NCBI RefSeq assembly: GCF_003063645.1
Contig: NZ_NESJ01000002.1
Location: 186,001 to 250,000 of the forward strand
Direction of reading: 5' to 3'
Length of the DNA stretch: 64,000 bases
Source: Limnohabitans sp. 2KL-51
GTDB lineage: Bacteria; Pseudomonadota; Gammaproteobacteria; Burkholderiales; Burkholderiaceae_C
Part shown: piece after piece, positions 33,526 to 43,359 of the stretch
Layout of the letters: every line of letters begins with the position of its first letter
How positions within the stretch are numbered: position 1 is the stretch's first letter
Notes under the pieces: model-generated
The model's database searches: none
The model's input: only the letters and a program-made list of their open reading frames with translations
What the model was told of the DNA's origin: nothing
Made by a program: the position numbers and the translations under genes

Positions 33526-36237
33526 ATGCTTGAAGGACAACCCACAGCGATTCACCGGGAGGCTTATGCTGCTCCGACGTTCTGGATCGACACGGTCGAT
33601 CTGACGTTCGACCTCGACCCTGCTAAAACCCGCGTGCTCAACAAAATGCGCCTGCGCCGCAACCCCGATGTGGCGGCGCAGCCGCTGCGCCTGGATGGCG
33701 AAGACCTGAACTTGGCCCGAGTGCTGGTCAACGGTGGTGGTACCTCGTTCAAGATGGACGGTAACCAGTTGGTTTTGGAAAACTTGCCCGAAGACCACGA
33801 GCCCTTCGATCTGGAAATCTTCACCACTTGCAACCCGGAAAAGAACACCCAGCTGATGGGCTTGTACGTCAGCCAGGGCACCTTCTTCACCCAGTGCGAG
33901 GCCGAAGGTTTCCGCCGCATCACCTATTTCCTGGACCGCCCGGATGTGATGGCCAGCTACACCGTCACCTTGCGTGCTGACAAAACCAAATACCCGGTGC
34001 TGCTGAGTAACGGCAACCTGGTTGAACAAGGCGCACTGGAAGATGGGCGTCACTTTGCCAAGTGGGTCGACCCGCACAAAAAACCCTGCTACCTGTTTGC
34101 CTTGGTGGCTGGTCAGCTGGTCGCGCGCGAGCAACGCATCGTCAGCCGCAGCGGCAAAGATCACTTGCTGCAAGTGTTTGTGCGCCCCGGTGATCTGGAC
34201 AAGACCGAACACGCGATGAACTCGCTGATGGCCAGCGTGGCCTGGGACGAAGCACGCTTTGGCCTGCCGCTCGATCTGGAACGCTTCATGATCGTCGCCA
34301 CCAGCGACTTCAACATGGGCGCGATGGAAAACAAGGGCCTGAACATTTTCAACACCAAGTACGTGCTGGCCAACCCGAACACGGCCACCGACATGGATTT
34401 TGGCGGTATCGAAAGCGTGGTCGGCCACGAGTACTTCCACAACTGGACGGGCAACCGCATCACCTGCCGCGACTGGTTTCAGCTCTCGCTCAAAGAGGGA
34501 CTGACGGTCTTTCGTGACCAGGAATTCAGCCAGGACATGGCGGGCGTGGCCAGTGCCCGTGCCGTCAAACGCATTGAAGACGTGCGTGTCTTGCGCACGG
34601 TGCAGTTTGCCGAAGACGCCGGCCCCATGGCCCACCCGGTGCGTCCCGACAGCTACGTCGAGATCAACAACTTCTACACCGTCACCATTTACGAAAAAGG
34701 CTCGGAAGTCGTTCGCATGATGCAAACGCTGGTGGCCACCCCAGCTGACAGCCTAGGCCGCGATGGATTTGCCAAAGGCATGAAGCTGTACTTTGAGCGC
34801 CATGACGGCCAAGCCGTGACCTGCGACGACTTTGCGCAGGCTATCGCCGACGCCAACCCCAGCTCGGCGCTGGCACAGAACCTGAGCGCGTTCAAGCATT
34901 GGTACAGCCAAGCAGGCACCCCACGCCTGCAAGCGAGCGGTGCCTACAACGCTGACGAACGCAGCTACACCCTGACCCTGCGTCAAAGGTGCCCAGCGAC
35001 ACCTGACCAAACCGATAAAAAACCTTTTGTGGTTCCAGTCACGCTGGGCTTGCTCAGCCGAGACGGCGCTGCCATGCCCTTGCAGTTGGCTGACGCCAAC
35101 GACAGCGTCCTGCAGCAAACCCTTGTGCTGACCGAAGAGAGCGCCAGCTTCACCTTTGCCAACATCAACAGCGAACCCGTGCCCTCCTTGCTGCGCGGTT
35201 TCAGCGCCCCCGTGGTGCTAGAAGACGGTTTGTCCGCGACCGACCTTCTCATCTTGTTGGCCCACGACAGTGACCCCTTCAACCAGTGGGAAGCTGGCCA
35301 GCGCCTGATGCTGCAAAGCGCGCTCGATGCCATTCAGCAAAACAAGGACTTGACGGGCCAGCCTGTGTTGTCTGAGGCCCTGGTGGCGGCCCTGCGCAAC
35401 GTGCTGCGCCATCCCCAACTGGACGCCGCATTCAAGGACCTGGCGCTCACACTGCCCTCAGAAAATTACATCGCCGACCACCTAGACGTGGTGGACCCGC
35501 AACGCGTACACGCGCTGCGCGAAAACATGCGCCTGCAACTGGCCACCGCCCTGCAAGCCGACTGGCTATGGGCCTGGGATGCCCACAAGTACAACGGCGT
35601 CTACTCGCCCGATGCCCAATCCAGCGGCCGCCGTGCCTTGGCAGGCCTGTCCATGACCATGTTGTGCGTGGCCGCTGTGCACAGCGGTGACGCCGTCACG
35701 CCAGGCCGCGTGTACCAGCAATTCAAGGACGCGGGCAATATGACCGACCGTTTCAACGCTTTGTCGGCACTGGTGGTGAGCGGCCATGCCTTGGCGCAAG
35801 ACGCTTTGGCCTTATTCCACAAAATGTTCCAGCACGAAGCGCTGGTGATCGACAAATGGTTTGCCCTGCAAGCCGGTGCGCCCGACCGTGCGGGCGACGT
35901 GTTGCCGCGTGTGCGCCAGCTCATGCAACACCCCGACTTCAGCCTGCGCAACCCCAACCGCGCCCGCAGCCTGATCTTCAGCTACTGCAGCGCCAACCCG
36001 GCTGGTTTCCACCGCGCCGACGCGGCAGGCTATGTGTATTGGAGCGAGCAGGTGCTGGCGCTCGACGCGATCAACCCGCAAGTGGCCGCACGCCTGGCGC
36101 GCGCCATGGACCGCTGGAGCCGCCTGGCCGAGCCCTACCGCAGCGCGGCCAAAGTCGCCATCGAGCGCGTGGCCGCCAAAACCGACCTGTCTAACGATGC
36201 GCGCGAAGTGATCAGCCGAGCCCTGAGTGCGGCTTGA
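33526..36237 (+). CDS. pepN: aminopeptidase N
   Basis: The 903-residue M1 zinc aminopeptidase removes N-terminal residues from peptides in the cytoplasm. The substrate-binding GAMEN motif is in NMGAMENKGLNIF (about residue 265), and the zinc site is GHEYFHNWTGNR plus the Glu in SLKEGLTVF. The C-terminal domain from about 560 is alpha-helical as in E. coli PepN. The ATG at 33526 is 6 nt from a GGAG; a GTG at 33523 is an alternative. The gene follows prfB by 33 nt. Confidence 0.95.
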   Translation: MLEGQPTAIHREAYAAPTFWIDTVDLTFDLDPAKTRVLNKMRLRRNPDVAAQPLRLDGEDLNLARVLVNGGGTSFKMDGNQLVLENLPEDHEPFDLEIFTTCNPEKNTQLMGLYVSQGTFFTQCEAEGFRRITYFLDRPDVMASYTVTLRADKTKYPVLLSNGNLVEQGALEDGRHFAKWVDPHKKPCYLFALVAGQLVAREQRIVSRSGKDHLLQVFVRPGDLDKTEHAMNSLMASVAWDEARFGLPLDLERFMIVATSDFNMGAMENKGLNIFNTKYVLANPNTATDMDFGGIESVVGHEYFHNWTGNRITCRDWFQLSLKEGLTVFRDQEFSQDMAGVASARAVKRIEDVRVLRTVQFAEDAGPMAHPVRPDSYVEINNFYTVTIYEKGSEVVRMMQTLVATPADSLGRDGFAKGMKLYFERHDGQAVTCDDFAQAIADANPSSALAQNLSAFKHWYSQAGTPRLQASGAYNADERSYTLTLRQRCPATPDQTDKKPFVVPVTLGLLSRDGAAMPLQLADANDSVLQQTLVLTEESASFTFANINSEPVPSLLRGFSAPVVLEDGLSATDLLILLAHDSDPFNQWEAGQRLMLQSALDAIQQNKDLTGQPVLSEALVAALRNVLRHPQLDAAFKDLALTLPSENYIADHLDVVDPQRVHALRENMRLQLATALQADWLWAWDAHKYNGVYSPDAQSSGRRALAGLSMTMLCVAAVHSGDAVTPGRVYQQFKDAGNMTDRFNALSALVVSGHALAQDALALFHKMFQHEALVIDKWFALQAGAPDRAGDVLPRVRQLMQHPDFSLRNPNRARSLIFSYCSANPAGFHRADAAGYVYWSEQVLALDAINPQVAARLARAMDRWSRLAEPYRSAAKVAIERVAAKTDLSNDAREVISRALSAA

Positions 36238-36273
36238 AGTGCAGCACCTGACTTCGACGCCCGAACCCAAGGA

Positions 36274-37287
36274 ATGAACATGAGCAGCAAAATTTCCCTG
36301 TCCCGCTACCTGGTGGAACAGCAACGCGACAAAGGCCATATCCCGGCCGACTTGCGCTTGCTGCTCGAAGTGGTGGCTCGCGCCTGCAAAAGCATCAGCC
36401 ACGCCGTCAACAAAGGCGCTTTGGGCGGCGTGTTAGGCAGTGCCGAAATTGAAAACGTGCAAGGCGAGGTGCAAAAGAAACTTGACATCATCGCCAACGA
36501 AGTACTGCTAGAAGCCAACGAATGGGGTGGCCACTTAGCGGCCATGGCCTCTGAAGAGATGGACAGCATCTACTTGGTACCCAACCGTTACCCGCAAGGC
36601 GAATACCTGCTGCTGTTTGATCCACTCGATGGTTCCTCCAACATCGACGTCAACGTCAGCATCGGCACCATCTTCAGCGTGCTCAAAAAACCCGAAGACA
36701 GCCAAGGCGTCACTGAGCAAGACTTTTTGCAATCCGGCAAGAAGCAGGTGGCGGCAGGTTACTGCGTGTACGGACCGCAAACCACCTTGGTGCTCACCGT
36801 GGGCGATGGCGTGGCCATGTTCACCCTCGACCGCGAGCAAGGCTCTTTCGTACTGACCCAAGAAAACGTGCAAGTGCCCGCCGACACCCAAGAGTTCGCC
36901 ATCAACATGAGCAATATGCGCCACTGGGACGAACCCGTACGCCGCTACATTGATGAATGCCTGCAGGGCAAGGAAGGCCCGCGTGACAAGGACTTCAACA
37001 TGCGCTGGATCGCCAGCATGGTGGCCGACGTGCACCGCATCCTGACCCGTGGCGGCGTCTTCATGTACCCCTGGGACAAGCGCGAACCCCACAAAGCCGG
37101 CAAGCTCCGTTTGTTATATGAGGCCAATCCCATGAGCTGGCTGATCGAACAAGCCGGGGGGGCGTCCACCAATGGCAAAGAGCGCATTCTGGATCTGCAA
37201 CCGGGCCAGTTGCACGAACGGGTGAGCGTGATTCTGGGCTCCAAAAACGAAGTTGAGCGCGTGACCCGATACCACGCCCAAGCTTGA
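36274..37287 (+). CDS. fbp: fructose-1,6-bisphosphatase class 1
   Basis: The 337-residue class I enzyme hydrolyses fructose-1,6-bisphosphate in gluconeogenesis and, in some relatives, the Calvin cycle. The metal-binding motif [20 protein letters not shown] (about residues 112-131) and the C-terminal substrate loop [15 protein letters not shown] are present. The start used is 36274; an ATG two codons later is equally possible. It lies 36 nt after pepN on the same strand. Confidence 0.95.
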   Translation: MNMSSKISLSRYLVEQQRDKGHIPADLRLLLEVVARACKSISHAVNKGALGGVLGSAEIENVQGEVQKKLDIIANEVLLEANEWGGHLAAMASEEMDSIYLVPNRYPQGEYLLLFDPLDGSSNIDVNVSIGTIFSVLKKPEDSQGVTEQDFLQSGKKQVAAGYCVYGPQTTLVLTVGDGVAMFTLDREQGSFVLTQENVQVPADTQEFAINMSNMRHWDEPVRRYIDECLQGKEGPRDKDFNMRWIASMVADVHRILTRGGVFMYPWDKREPHKAGKLRLLYEANPMSWLIEQAGGASTNGKERILDLQPGQLHERVSVILGSKNEVERVTRYHAQA

Positions 37288-37405
37288 TTTTTGCTGACCA
37301 CGGCAAGGAGGTGCCGTCAGGCTGGCAAGTCGATGGGGGCAAGTGCAGGAACGCACTGTCCCGGAACACCTGAACAAACCCAGTGGCCCAGGCCTTTTGG
37401 GGGTT

Positions 37406-37654
37406 TTAAGCGCGTCCTGTGGTGTGCGCACCCGAGCCCAAAGACAACATTTCGAGACGGTTCAAGGCACCCAGTGCCTGCACGGCTTTGCGCGTGGCAC
37501 CGGGCACGTTGCTGCCGCTGGAGCGCAAATAATGCAGCGCCATCGCCAAGGCATTTTCTGCTTCCTGGTGCATGGCCAAGGTGAAGTGGTCCTGGTGCAC
37601 TGGGGTGCTGAAGTGGCGCGAGTTCAGAGGTGTCAAGTGGGCTGCGGTGGTCAT
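37406..37654 (-). CDS. hypothetical small protein (82 aa)
   Basis: The frame encodes 82 residues starting MTTAAHLTPLNSRHFSTPV, with a helical middle (AENALAMALHYLRSS). An AGGAG lies 9 nt before the ATG. No domain is recognised. It is convergent with fbp. Upstream lies an AT-rich segment that may hold its promoter. It could be a true conserved small gene or a chance frame; the SD and the AT-rich upstream region favour a gene. Confidence 0.55.
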   Translation of the reverse strand: MTTAAHLTPLNSRHFSTPVHQDHFTLAMHQEAENALAMALHYLRSSGSNVPGATRKAVQALGALNRLEMLSLGSGAHTTGRA

Positions 37655-37690
37655 GGTTTCATGCTCCTGTGAATGGATGCTGGTTCGCAT

Positions 37691-37840
37691 GGATTAAATT
37701 TATCAGCATTTTGGTCAAATTTAATACTTTGATAATCTTTAATTGCAACAAATTGCAAAATAGAAATGATGAAATGCTGAGATCACAGCATCAAGACCAC
37801 CAACGCTGGCCCAGGCCGAGAAAAAGAAACTTGCACAAGC
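37691..37840. other. AT-rich intergenic segment with a 9-bp inverted repeat
   Basis: This segment between the 82-residue gene and the NYN gene is markedly AT-richer than its surroundings. It contains ATTAAATTT (37693-37701) and AAATTTAAT (37717-37725) around a 15-nt spacer, which could be an operator. A weak minus-strand promoter can be drawn as TTGCAA, 16 nt, TATTAA. I see no coding sequence here. Confidence 0.4.
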
Positions 37841-37869
37841 AAAAAAACAGCCACTCCGAGGAGTGGCTG
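37841..37869 (-). terminator. intrinsic terminator of the NYN gene
   Basis: On the minus strand CAGCCACTC, a 4-nt loop and GAGTGGCTG form a 9-bp stem followed by seven T. It lies 87 nt past the NYN-gene stop. Confidence 0.82.
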
Positions 37870-37955
37870 CATCATGAAACGGGTGGCCTGGAGCGCCTCA
37901 AAAATCTGGGTGAGGCCCCAACATGCCCCATGCCCGCAAGGCACAGTTGCCCAGA

Positions 37956-38852
37956 TCAGTCGTCCAGATCAGGCGGCAAACCATCACCCACCACCGGCGC
38001 TGAGGCGGCAGTCTCTGTTACCACCTGACGCAAGGTTTCGCGCAGCATTTTTTTCTCGGGCAAGCTCAAGGCGCGGGCCAGTCGCTGGCGCATGCGCAGC
38101 AAAAGCTGGCGGTCCACTTCTTGCGGAATGCCCCGGCTGATCTGCAAAGCGTCGCGCAGGTCTTCGCGCAGATCCTCAGGTTCGTCGGCCCACCAGGCGG
38201 TTATGACCTCGTGCATCGATTTGCGCAGCTCTTCCACGTCTTCCCCGGCCGGGCCCATCCCCGTGGACAGCTTGCCTTGCAACATGTCGGCCAGGGCTTG
38301 CGAATTGACCACCACACGGCGGTCGGCCTGGGTCAGCAAACGGGCCCAGCCCGGGTCGGTGCGCACCATTTGCGGCATGTTGCGTGCCGATTCATCGGCC
38401 AACAGGTGCACGCTCAAGCCGCTGAGCTGGGCTTCGTCGATGGTGGCCAAAAAGCGCTCATCGTCGCTGGCCACCAGCACATGGTCACATGCATGGTGAT
38501 CGGCCAGTTGTTTGAGGTCGTGGCCCAGTGAGCGCAACAAAGAAGCACCACCATCGGCATCGTGGGTCTGCACCAGGCGCACGATCTGGTCGTCGATAAC
38601 AAGACCATCCGATCGGTCGCTGTACCAGTAAATGCGGCGCAGATCTACATCCAGCGCCGCGTGTGATAAGGCCTGTGACAGCAAGCTGATCAAGCCCTGG
38701 CGGTTGACCGATTCGCCGGTGGCCCCCATCACGCCTTGCTGGGCCAGCCAGATCAAAAATCGGCCGTCGATCAAAGCCATGCAGGTGCCCCCTCGGTGTT
38801 CGCCAAAGCGGCGTTCGGAACGGACGTCGGGAGAGAAATAATCGCGTTTCAT
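37956..38852 (-). CDS. NYN-domain protein (PIN-like, LabA/MARF1-type)
   Basis: The roughly 298-residue protein has an N-terminal NYN domain (about 20-160), with acidic positions at ALIDGRFLIWL, IYWYSDRSD and HVLVASDDERF, as expected for a metal-dependent RNase fold. The C-terminal part (about 190-298) is helical and charged. NYN proteins are putative ribonucleases. The ATG at 38852 has an AGG about 8 nt upstream; an ATG at 38870 adds six residues without a clear RBS. Confidence 0.8.
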   Translation of the reverse strand: MKRDYFSPDVRSERRFGEHRGGTCMALIDGRFLIWLAQQGVMGATGESVNRQGLISLLSQALSHAALDVDLRRIYWYSDRSDGLVIDDQIVRLVQTHDADGGASLLRSLGHDLKQLADHHACDHVLVASDDERFLATIDEAQLSGLSVHLLADESARNMPQMVRTDPGWARLLTQADRRVVVNSQALADMLQGKLSTGMGPAGEDVEELRKSMHEVITAWWADEPEDLREDLRDALQISRGIPQEVDRQLLLRMRQRLARALSLPEKKMLRETLRQVVTETAASAPVVGDGLPPDLDD

Positions 38853-39002
38853 GAAATGACCTGTATCCATATGTGTAAAACCAGTAACGTTGCTAAATAG
38901 GGCAACCTGCCTATTTTACGGCCAGGCCTTTGTATGCTTGGGCCAAGACCGCTGCCGGAGCCTCGCCAGCGTGCTTGCCCTTGTCGGTTATAAAGAACGA
39001 CT

Positions 39003-39728
39003 GTGTCCAAAAATCCACTGTTTGATCCCCGACAAGTCCCAGTTTGGCAAATCGACCACGAAATGCCCGCTGTGCCGACTGCTTTTTTGCAGCCCGAAGC
39101 CCTGAAGGCCCGGTTTGAGCAGCCGCCTGAGTGGCAGCCGGAAGTGGTGCGCGAAAGCTTCACCTCTGAACGCCCCCCTGCCCAAGCGGCAGTGCTGGTG
39201 CCCATTGTGATGCGAGGGCCTCAAGCTTCCTCACCCACGGTGTTGCTGACGCGCCGCGCCGCTCACATGAAGACCCATTCGGGTCAAATTGCCTTTCCAG
39301 GTGGGAAAGTGGACCCCGTGGACGCCAACATGCAGGCCACCGCTTTGCGCGAGGCTGAAGAGGAAGTGGGCTTGTCGGCCCGCCACGTGGAGGTCATTGG
39401 CGAGTTGCCCATTTACATCACGGGCACTTCGTTCTGGGTGACGCCGGTGATTGGCCTGGTCTCGCCCGATTTCGAATTGCTTATCAATGCCGACGAAGTG
39501 GAAGATGTGTTTGAGGTGCCTTTGTCTTTTTTGATGAACCCGGCCAACCACCGGCGACATGCCTTCGATTGGCAAGGGTCTCAGCGACAATGGTTTTCAA
39601 TGCCGTACGAGGAGTGCCGAATCGCCCCCAATGGCGAAGTCCAGACGGTGGAACATTTCATCTGGGGTGCCACGGCCGGGATGCTGCGCAATTTCTACCG
39701 CTTCCTGGCTGCCAACCCGTCAACATGA
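39003..39728 (+). CDS. nudL: NUDIX hydrolase, CoA pyrophosphatase NudL type
   Basis: The 241-residue protein contains a NUDIX box in the form GGKVDPVDANMQATALRE then AEEEVGL (about residues 98-124). It also has the CoA-pyrophosphatase signature LLTRRAAHMKTHSGQIAFPG just before the box. It should split CoA or oxidised CoA into 4'-phosphopantetheine and 3',5'-ADP. The start codon is GTG. It is followed by the AmpE/CobD-like gene after 7 nt, so they are probably co-transcribed. Confidence 0.9.
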   Translation: MSKNPLFDPRQVPVWQIDHEMPAVPTAFLQPEALKARFEQPPEWQPEVVRESFTSERPPAQAAVLVPIVMRGPQASSPTVLLTRRAAHMKTHSGQIAFPGGKVDPVDANMQATALREAEEEVGLSARHVEVIGELPIYITGTSFWVTPVIGLVSPDFELLINADEVEDVFEVPLSFLMNPANHRRHAFDWQGSQRQWFSMPYEECRIAPNGEVQTVEHFIWGATAGMLRNFYRFLAANPST

Positions 39729-39735
39729 GAATGCC

Positions 39736-40701
39736 ATGAGTTTTTTTGCCATCTTGCTGGCCCTGGTGCTGGAGCAAGCCCGCCCCCTCAAGACCGACAA
39801 CCAGGTCTTTGCCGCTGTCGAGCAATGGACGGCCTGGGTGGTGCGCACCTTCGACGCAGGCACCCGTCCACAGGCTTGGGTGACATGGGGTATCACCGTT
39901 TTGTCCCCTGCCTTGCTGGCCGTGCTAGTGCATTGGTTGCTCGATTGGACGCTGGGCTGGTGGGTGGCTGTGCTCTGGAATGTGGCCCTGCTTTATGTGA
40001 CGCTGGGTTTCCGTCAATTCAGCCACCACTTTACTGGCATCCGCGAAGCCCTGGAAAACGGCGACGAAGACAAAGCCCGCGAGTTTCTGGCGCAATGGCA
40101 GCAGGTGCAGGTGGGACAAATTCCGCGCAGCGAAATCGTGCGGCACGTGATCGAGTACTCGGTGATCGCCGCGCACCGCCATGTGTTCGGGGTGTTTTTT
40201 TGGTACGCCGCCCTGTCCATCATCGGCCTGGGGCCAGTGGGTGCGGTGATTTACCGCCTGACAGAATTCACCCAGCGCCGCTGGCAAGCACCTTCAGCCG
40301 ATGGCTCTTTGCCCAGCGAGGTTTTGCGCTCCGTCTCGACAAGGGCGTGGCAGGCCGTGGACTGGCTACCCTCGCACATGACGGCTTTGGGCTTTGCAAT
40401 TGTGGGCAGCTTTGAAGATGCCATGGACGGCTGGCGACAACACGCACAGAATTTTCCGCAAGACAATGATGGGGTGATCCTGGCGGCAACGGCAGGGGCC
40501 ATCAACATCCGTTTGGGTGGCGCTGCTTTGCAACCCGTGGTCGAGGGCATGACAACGCCCGACAATCAGGACAGCAGCAGTACCCCCGGGCGTGTGGCCA
40601 GCGTGGCCCACTTTGCCCAAGTGGTGGGCCTGGTCTGGCGCACCGTCATCATGTGGTTGGTGCTGGTGGCCTTGCTGACCATGGCCAATTTGGTGGGCTA
40701 A
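39736..40701 (+). CDS. CobD/AmpE-like integral membrane protein
   Basis: The 321-residue membrane protein starts MSFFAILLALVLEQARPL and has about five transmembrane segments. A central cytoplasmic region (about 95-145) and the block HRHVFGVFFWYAALSI match the CobD/CbiB and AmpE superfamily as annotated in Burkholderiales. No cobalamin genes are nearby, so adenosylcobinamide synthesis is unlikely. A role in cell-wall signalling like AmpE is only inferred. The chosen start avoids overlap with nudL. Confidence 0.75.
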   Translation: MSFFAILLALVLEQARPLKTDNQVFAAVEQWTAWVVRTFDAGTRPQAWVTWGITVLSPALLAVLVHWLLDWTLGWWVAVLWNVALLYVTLGFRQFSHHFTGIREALENGDEDKAREFLAQWQQVQVGQIPRSEIVRHVIEYSVIAAHRHVFGVFFWYAALSIIGLGPVGAVIYRLTEFTQRRWQAPSADGSLPSEVLRSVSTRAWQAVDWLPSHMTALGFAIVGSFEDAMDGWRQHAQNFPQDNDGVILAATAGAINIRLGGAALQPVVEGMTTPDNQDSSSTPGRVASVAHFAQVVGLVWRTVIMWLVLVALLTMANLVG

Positions 40702-40715
40702 AGTCGCCCTGCCCT

Positions 40716-41696
40716 TCACCAGCGCTGCTGGCCCAACTCTTCAAACAGCTGCGCGTAAATGCGGTGACGGCGTACGCTGATGGTGCCGGGGTGCTCAGCG
40801 GTTTCTACTTGCGCCAAAACGGCGCAACCGGGCTCGTGCAAATGCGTGCAGTTGTAGAACTTGCAGCCGCCCAAATGCTGGCGCAAATCGGGCATGCAGT
40901 CGGCCAGGCGGGTGGGCTCGATGTGGTGCAGGCCAAACTCCTGAAAGCCAGGTGAATCGATCAAGGCCGTCCGAGCAGCGCCATCTTCAGCAGACCCATC
41001 CAGCGCGGGCACCCAGTACCAACGCGTGCTGGTCGTGGTGTGCTTGCCCGAGTTGAGCGCCAGCGAAATCTCACCCGTCTCGACCAGCGCATCGGGCACC
41101 AAGCGGTTGATCAGCGTGCTTTTGCCACTGCCCGACGGCCCCAGCACCAAGGTGGTCAGGCCTTGCAAATGCTTGCACAAGGCGGCCACGCCGTCGTCGG
41201 CTACCGGGCTGCGCGGGCTCAGGCTGATGGGCATGACGCTGTAACCCATGGCGCGGTAAGGGGCCAGGCGCTCCCAAGCTTGGGCAAAGGGCTGAGCCAA
41301 ATCACTCTTGTTGAGCGCGATGATGGGCGTGATGCGCTCGGCCTCGGCCGCCACCAAGGCGCGTGAGAGTTGGCTTTCCGAATACTCGGGGTCGGCTGCA
41401 ATCAAGATCAGCACGCGGTCCAGATTGGCTGCAAAGGATTTGGTGCGTATTTCGTCTTGCCGGTAAAACAGGTTGCGGCGCTCCTGCAGTTTTTCGATGC
41501 TGCCCTCATCGCCTGCGATTTGCCACAGCACCTGGTCGCCCACCACCACCTGGTTTTTTTTTCCACGCGGGTGGCAAATCAGGCGTCGGCCTTCGGGTGT
41601 CTCGACCAGGCAGTGGCGGCCATAGGTGGCGACCACCAAGCCCGGCTCCAGATCGTGGGCCTGGGGCAAGGCCGGTCGAGTTTTGGGTTTGTTCAT
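40716..41696 (-). CDS. rsgA: ribosome small-subunit-dependent GTPase RsgA
   Basis: The 326-residue circularly permuted GTPase has an N-terminal OB domain (about 1-75), then G4 ALNKSDLA, G1 GPSGSGKSTL and G3 DSPGFQEFG in that permuted order. A C-terminal zinc finger follows (GGCKFYNCTHLHEPGC). It assists late 30S maturation. The ATG immediately follows the phhB stop, so translation is coupled in the M48-phhB-rsgA run. Confidence 0.95.
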   Translation of the reverse strand: MNKPKTRPALPQAHDLEPGLVVATYGRHCLVETPEGRRLICHPRGKKNQVVVGDQVLWQIAGDEGSIEKLQERRNLFYRQDEIRTKSFAANLDRVLILIAADPEYSESQLSRALVAAEAERITPIIALNKSDLAQPFAQAWERLAPYRAMGYSVMPISLSPRSPVADDGVAALCKHLQGLTTLVLGPSGSGKSTLINRLVPDALVETGEISLALNSGKHTTTSTRWYWVPALDGSAEDGAARTALIDSPGFQEFGLHHIEPTRLADCMPDLRQHLGGCKFYNCTHLHEPGCAVLAQVETAEHPGTISVRRHRIYAQLFEELGQQRW

Positions 41697-42014
41697 TCAG
41701 GCTTTTGCCACTAAAAAGGCGTCGGTCTGGGTGGCCGCCTCAAAATCGAGTCGGCTCAGGCCGCGCACATCGTGCGTGTTCCAGCGCACCACACAACGTT
41801 TGTAGGTCAACACCAGCTCGGGGTGGTGGTTGAGCTTTTCAGACAACCAGCCCACGCTGTTGACGAACAGCAGTGCGTGTGTGTGCTCGGCAAACTCAAA
41901 GGTCTTTTCAATGGCAATGTTGTCGCCATCGCCCGACAAGCCCCAACCCGAAATTTGGCTCAGTGCCATGATGATCTCGGTGGGCTTGAGGGCCCTCACT
42001 TCTGGGATGCTCAT
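41697..42014 (-). CDS. phhB: 4a-hydroxytetrahydrobiopterin dehydratase
   Basis: The 105-residue protein has the pterin carbinolamine dehydratase fold. The key motif is E-K-L-N-H-H-P-E (SEKLNHHPELVLTYKR), with its active-site His residues. The enzyme recycles the pterin cofactor of aromatic amino-acid hydroxylases. No phenylalanine hydroxylase gene is in the window. The ATG overlaps the M48 stop by 4 nt; the frame is open upstream but would run back through the protease gene. Confidence 0.92.
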   Translation of the reverse strand: MSIPEVRALKPTEIIMALSQISGWGLSGDGDNIAIEKTFEFAEHTHALLFVNSVGWLSEKLNHHPELVLTYKRCVVRWNTHDVRGLSRLDFEAATQTDAFLVAKA

Positions 42015-43270
42015 GCGGTTTTCATCCGCAGCAAACGCTCGCTGGCCGGGGGGTGCGAGTAATAAAACTTCACATACCAAGGGTCGGGCGTGAGGGTCGA
42101 GGCGTTGTCCTGGTAAAGCTTGAGCAGGGCCGAAGACAAGTCTGCGCCCGGGGTTTGCGACACGGCATAGGCATCGGCCTCGAACTCTTGCTGGCGCGAT
42201 CGCCAGGACGATACGGGCGCAAAGAACAAAGTGAATACGGGCGTGACCAGCATGAACAACACCAGCGCCAGCGCATCGTTGCTGCCCGACAAATTGGGCA
42301 TTACGCCCAAGCCTGTGTAAAACCAAACCTGCTGCGCCAACCAGCCCAGCAGCGCCAGCCCGGCCAACGTCATGGCAAAACTGGTCACCATCATTTTCAC
42401 GATGTGTTTGTGCTTGAAGTGGCCCAGCTCATGGGCCAGCACTGCTTCCATTTCAGCCGGGCTCAGTTGCTTGAGCAATGTGTCGAAAAACACCACGCGC
42501 TTGCTGGCCCCAAAGCCTGTGAAAAAAGCATTGGAATGCGCCGAGCGGCGGCTGCCGTCCATCACAAAAAAACCTTTGGCGGTGAAGCCTGCGCGTTGCA
42601 TCAGGCCCTGCACACGGGCCTTGAGCGACTCGTCTTCCAAAGGCGTGAATTTGTTGAACAGCGGCATGATCACATTCGGGGCAATCGCCATCAAAAACAA
42701 TTGCCAGCCCACCAACACGCCCCAGGCCCACAGCCACCACCATTCGCCTCCGGTTTGCATGAGCCACAGCACCACCGACAAAAGCGGCAGGCCCAGCACC
42801 AAACCCAGCGCCAGGCCTTTGGCCATGTCGCCCAGCCACAAAGCGGGTGTGATCTTGTTGAAGCCAAAGCGCTGCTCCACGCCAAAGGTTTGCATGAGCG
42901 ACAGGGGCAATCCGATCAGACCGCCGACCAGCGTGAAGCCCAGCACCAGCGCGATTTGCTGCGCCATGCCCGGGCCCATCCAATCCAGCAGCACCTGGTT
43001 GAGCGAATCGAGCCCGCCCAGCAGCGTCCAGCCCAGCAGCACGGCGGCATCCAGAGCAATGTCGATTTGCGACAGACGGGCTTTGGCCAGGGTGTAATCG
43101 GCCGCTTTTTGGTGGTCGGTCAAGGTCATGGTTTCGGTATAAGCCTGCGGCACCGCGCTTCGGTGGCGTGCCACATGCCGCACCTGGCGGGCGTTCAGCC
43201 AAAACTTGAGCGCCACATGGGCCAGCAAGGCCACCACCAGAGTCAGGGTCAAAGTCAGGGAAGCATTCAT
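42011..43270 (-). CDS. M48-family membrane zinc metalloprotease (Ste24/HtpX type)
   Basis: The 419-residue protein has several transmembrane helices (about residues 1-20, 60-90, 100-125, 145-200 and 290-340). The zinc motif HELGH lies in [14 protein letters not shown], and a downstream FEADAYAVS supplies the third ligand. It matches CAAX-protease-like Ste24 homologues, here probably acting in inner-membrane protein quality control. The ATG at 43270 fits the first membrane helix. It is divergent from orn. Confidence 0.92.
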   Translation of the reverse strand: MNASLTLTLTLVVALLAHVALKFWLNARQVRHVARHRSAVPQAYTETMTLTDHQKAADYTLAKARLSQIDIALDAAVLLGWTLLGGLDSLNQVLLDWMGPGMAQQIALVLGFTLVGGLIGLPLSLMQTFGVEQRFGFNKITPALWLGDMAKGLALGLVLGLPLLSVVLWLMQTGGEWWWLWAWGVLVGWQLFLMAIAPNVIMPLFNKFTPLEDESLKARVQGLMQRAGFTAKGFFVMDGSRRSAHSNAFFTGFGASKRVVFFDTLLKQLSPAEMEAVLAHELGHFKHKHIVKMMVTSFAMTLAGLALLGWLAQQVWFYTGLGVMPNLSGSNDALALVLFMLVTPVFTLFFAPVSSWRSRQQEFEADAYAVSQTPGADLSSALLKLYQDNASTLTPDPWYVKFYYSHPPASERLLRMKTA

Positions 43271-43359
43271 CGCTGTATTGTAGAAGCGGCCTTGTCTTGT
43301 TGAGCTTGGCAAGGGCTTGTGTGCCCATGCAGCGGGCCAGCATCAGCGACAATCAACGC

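Noticed and set aside
37288..37330. Hairpin ACGGCA/TGCCGT after fbp as a terminator
   Set aside because: The stem is only 6 bp and has no following T run, so I did not call it.
39736..40701. Annotating the AmpE/CobD-like gene as cobD
   Set aside because: No cobalamin genes are nearby and the sequence only supports superfamily membership.
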